From positions 1 through 64,000 of the forward strand of contig JAGDWD010000001.1 of NCBI GenBank assembly GCA_023255955.1: a DNA stretch of 64,000 nt, read 5' to 3'. Below are positions 61,441 through 64,000 of this stretch, in pieces. Origin of the DNA: Desulfurococcales archaeon (lineage in GTDB: Archaea; Thermoproteota; Thermoprotei_A; Sulfolobales; NBVN01). A model generated the notes under the pieces. The model made no database searches, was not told the origin of the DNA, and saw only the letters and a program-made list of their open reading frames with translations. Made by a program: the position numbers and the translations under genes. The stretch's first letter is position 1, and each line of letters begins with the position of its first letter.

Positions 61441-61744
61441 GATGGTAATAGTTGTAGCAGTAATAGCGTCACTCCCCATCTACACGTAAGCAATCAAAGT
61501 CGAGGTATCGACGTCCGCGTGGTTTTACTCTTGGTAGCTGGGGAGTCAGTACTTAAAAATAGATAGTTTAATGACCTGAAACTAGGTTAACACCTAGAGC
61601 AGTCCTTACGATAAAACCGTTATTCTTGAGTATCTCTGGAATGTTCACACAGAGCGATACGAACTTGTTAACAATTTTATATCTTAGCTCATGATATAGT
61701 AATATAAACTACTCCTATAATTTAAAAGCGTGGAGAGCAGTTAG

Positions 61745-63610
61745 ATGAGTAGTTTAAGTCTCTCTGATAAAGTTTTGATTTTAGAAGGGAGTTATGAAAA
61801 CTTTAAGACATCGCTATGTAAAGCACTTGAAACGGACAGATTTCTATGGGGTTTTAAGCATAAGAAAGATTACAATAAGGTTTTAAAAAGAGAAAATAGA
61901 GATTCACCAGTGGTCTTCTACATCCCTGAGAAAGAGGGTTCTGTTATCGGGAGGTGTTTTGTTAAGATGATTGCAAAAGTAGGTGAAGAAGTAAAAGATA
62001 AAGAACTTAGAGAGCTCTTTTGGCCAGACGAAATTAGAGCCAATAAAATAATATATCCATATAGATTTTACTTAGTGCCAGTGAAGACCTCAGAAAAACT
62101 ACCCGATATTTGTACCGGAGCTGAGCCACCAGAAGAGATTTTTATTAAATTAGATGATATAGAAAAGTATATCGAAGAAAAATGTGGAAGCAAGAAGCAA
62201 ATTCCAGTAGGGTGGTCTGCTAATACCCTGCAAGGATGTGAAGCCCGTAAACTCCTTGAATACTTAGAGCAGAACTTCACACTGGCTGATTTCAAATACA
62301 CACTTAAGAATCTCCTTGGGAGAATAAGGCCTTTCAGAAATAAATCCGGGGAATTGAAGTTTAGAGGAGACGAGGTATCTATTATTTTACTTAGTTTGTT
62401 TAGTGGTAAGAACGTCTTGTTGGTTGGTCCTCCTGGTTCTGGTAAAACTAGTTTATTGAGGGAGTTGCTCGACGGGCTTGGAGTAAGTTATAGATTGGTA
62501 ACCGGTAATCCTGAGTGGACTCCTTTTGACACTATTGGTGGTATGTTAGTTGGAGGGGGTGTGAGGAAGGGGTTTATATTTAGTACAATAGAGGAAAGCG
62601 TGAGAGTGTTTAGGGAGGACGGAAGATTACATTGGCTTATTCTCGATGAGATTAACCGTGCCAATGTGGACTTAGCGTTCGGTAAGTTCTTCACTCTGCT
62701 AGATCCTGTATATAGGGAGAAGGAGAAACTGGAAATACCGGGTGTTGAAGGTGGAGAGAGTAGTACGGTAGTCCCCTTCTCATTTAGAGTATTGGCTACT
62801 ATGAACAGCTATGACAGAGCAATGCTATTTAAACTAGGATACGCGCTGACAAGGAGGTTTGCTATTATAAGCCACATCTACCTTGAAGACCTATCCACGT
62901 ACTGTAATAACTACGTTAAGAAAGCTTCGGAGGAAAACACTTTAAGAGAGTTAGTCAAGTACTCTGAGACGATTAAAGACCTTCTCCACGTAGACTTCGA
63001 GAAGATAAGAGAAGAACTAGTTAAGTGTAGAGAAGTTAAGCACGGGGAATATACTCGACACGATTGTATAACACCGGTAGACTTCGCAGAGAAAATAAAG
63101 GGGTATGGTGATAAATGGGTTGAAGAAGTATTTTCTCTCAAAGTCTCGGAGACAGAGATTAAACTCGATAGAATTCTACTCGAACTTGTAGAGGAACTAA
63201 ATAGCGAGCTAGCTAATTACGAAGACTGCGAGATATGCCCGGTTCAAATAACACCTGGCGTTGTAGCAGATGCTTTGAAATACATAGCCGTAGGTATCTA
63301 CGCGTATAAACAGGGATATGGCAAACTAGAATGCCTAGCCAGTACGTCAAACGATAAACAGACACTCGCGTACGCACTCCTACTACTAGACACAGCTTTC
63401 TCCACTTACATCCTGCCACAACTGGATATATTGGCAGACTATGCCCATAGAGAGAAACTCTATCGAGGGAGGCCAGGAGCAGCTGGACAGTCTGAAGGGA
63501 ATAGCATTGAAGATATACTGAGAAGCATCAACGAGAAGTTGAAGAAGGCGGGGTTGATATACTCAGCTAAACTAGTTGAAAAGCTAGTGAAGGGGTACCA
63601 TGTCTTCTAA
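61745..63610 (+). CDS. EVE/PUA-like domain fused to McrB-type AAA+ NTPase
   Basis: N-term RFLWGFKHKKDYNKVL..DSPVVFYIPEKEGSVIGRCFVKM..LFWPDEIRANKIIYPYRFYLVPV; GPPGSGKTSLLREL, LILDEINRANVDLAFGKFFTLLD, VLATMNSYDRAMLFKLGYALTRRFA. Confidence 0.82.
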   Translation: MSSLSLSDKVLILEGSYENFKTSLCKALETDRFLWGFKHKKDYNKVLKRENRDSPVVFYIPEKEGSVIGRCFVKMIAKVGEEVKDKELRELFWPDEIRANKIIYPYRFYLVPVKTSEKLPDICTGAEPPEEIFIKLDDIEKYIEEKCGSKKQIPVGWSANTLQGCEARKLLEYLEQNFTLADFKYTLKNLLGRIRPFRNKSGELKFRGDEVSIILLSLFSGKNVLLVGPPGSGKTSLLRELLDGLGVSYRLVTGNPEWTPFDTIGGMLVGGGVRKGFIFSTIEESVRVFREDGRLHWLILDEINRANVDLAFGKFFTLLDPVYREKEKLEIPGVEGGESSTVVPFSFRVLATMNSYDRAMLFKLGYALTRRFAIISHIYLEDLSTYCNNYVKKASEENTLRELVKYSETIKDLLHVDFEKIREELVKCREVKHGEYTRHDCITPVDFAEKIKGYGDKWVEEVFSLKVSETEIKLDRILLELVEELNSELANYEDCEICPVQITPGVVADALKYIAVGIYAYKQGYGKLECLASTSNDKQTLAYALLLLDTAFSTYILPQLDILADYAHREKLYRGRPGAAGQSEGNSIEDILRSINEKLKKAGLIYSAKLVEKLVKGYHVF

Positions 63611-64000
63611 CCAGGTTTCTTCTTCGAAGAGGCCGTGCCCAGACAAGAAACTAGCTCACTTTTCAGGCCGGGATAGGACGCTACATATATGCCTAGTTGA
63701 AGACAGAACAGAAAGAAGGGAGAAACTAGAGGAAGATGTCCGTGAGGCGCTAGGGGGAGAGGAGATCTCGGTTTAAAACCGGAGGACGTTGTAGAGGAAG
63801 TACGTCGCTTTCTAGATGGACTTAAAGAAGCCGTAAACAGATCAATTGAAACCCTGTTTAGTGGTGAGTTAAGAGATATCTCACTACCGAAGGTAGCAGG
63901 AGATGAGGTTAACCCAGGTGAGTTTGTCGGGGACTTCCTGATTTACAGTGGTTGCGGGTCTAGGGTAGTACTACATGTAGAGCCTAAAACAGGGTGGGGT
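63600..64000 (+). CDS. McrC-like restriction subunit, partial at window end and split by an apparent frameshift near 63773
   Basis: MSSNQVSSSKRPCPDKKL..GGEEISV* then -1 frame LKPEDVVEEVRRFL..EFVGDFLIYSGCGSRVVLHVEPKTGWG. Confidence 0.5.

Overview
This is a crenarchaeal (Thermoproteota) chromosomal window. It has an ordinary metabolic/transport block at ~0-11 kb, then a decayed gene graveyard and a large defence island. The island contains: (i) a type III-A Csm operon (csm2-csm3-csm4-csm5-cas10, 20.1-26.9 kb) with two CARF-HEPN Csx1 effectors, one intact APE2256/Crn1-type CARF gene and one frameshifted copy; (ii) a type I-A interference operon (csa5-cas7-cas5-cas8a-cas3'-cas3'', 35.5-42.3 kb) with a Csa3 regulator; (iii) an adaptation operon (csa1-cas1-cas2-cas4-csa3-cas6, 44.4-48.6 kb); (iv) two CRISPR arrays with the same 24-nt repeat (about 48+1 and 21 units), both with the leader on the right; (v) a divergent long Argonaute/PIWI protein followed by an EVE-like-McrB and a partial McrC-like gene (58.8-64 kb). 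The most interesting unexplained structures are: a palindromic operator TCCTAWGG-N3-CCWTAGGA present twice, ~102-103 bp apart, in both leader/cas intergenic regions, with a half-site at base 1 of the window; an ~85-bp promoter element in three copies driving csa1, the Crn1-type gene and a radical SAM gene; a ~300-bp structured repeat in four copies with compensatory stem changes; a strong G+T to A+C strand-composition gradient along transcription units that implies an antisense promoter at the 3' end of cas6; and an island at ~51-58.5 kb of different codon style containing several truncated, abutting genes and a tRNA 3'-end fragment. All homology calls are from motif recognition by eye; no database search was run.
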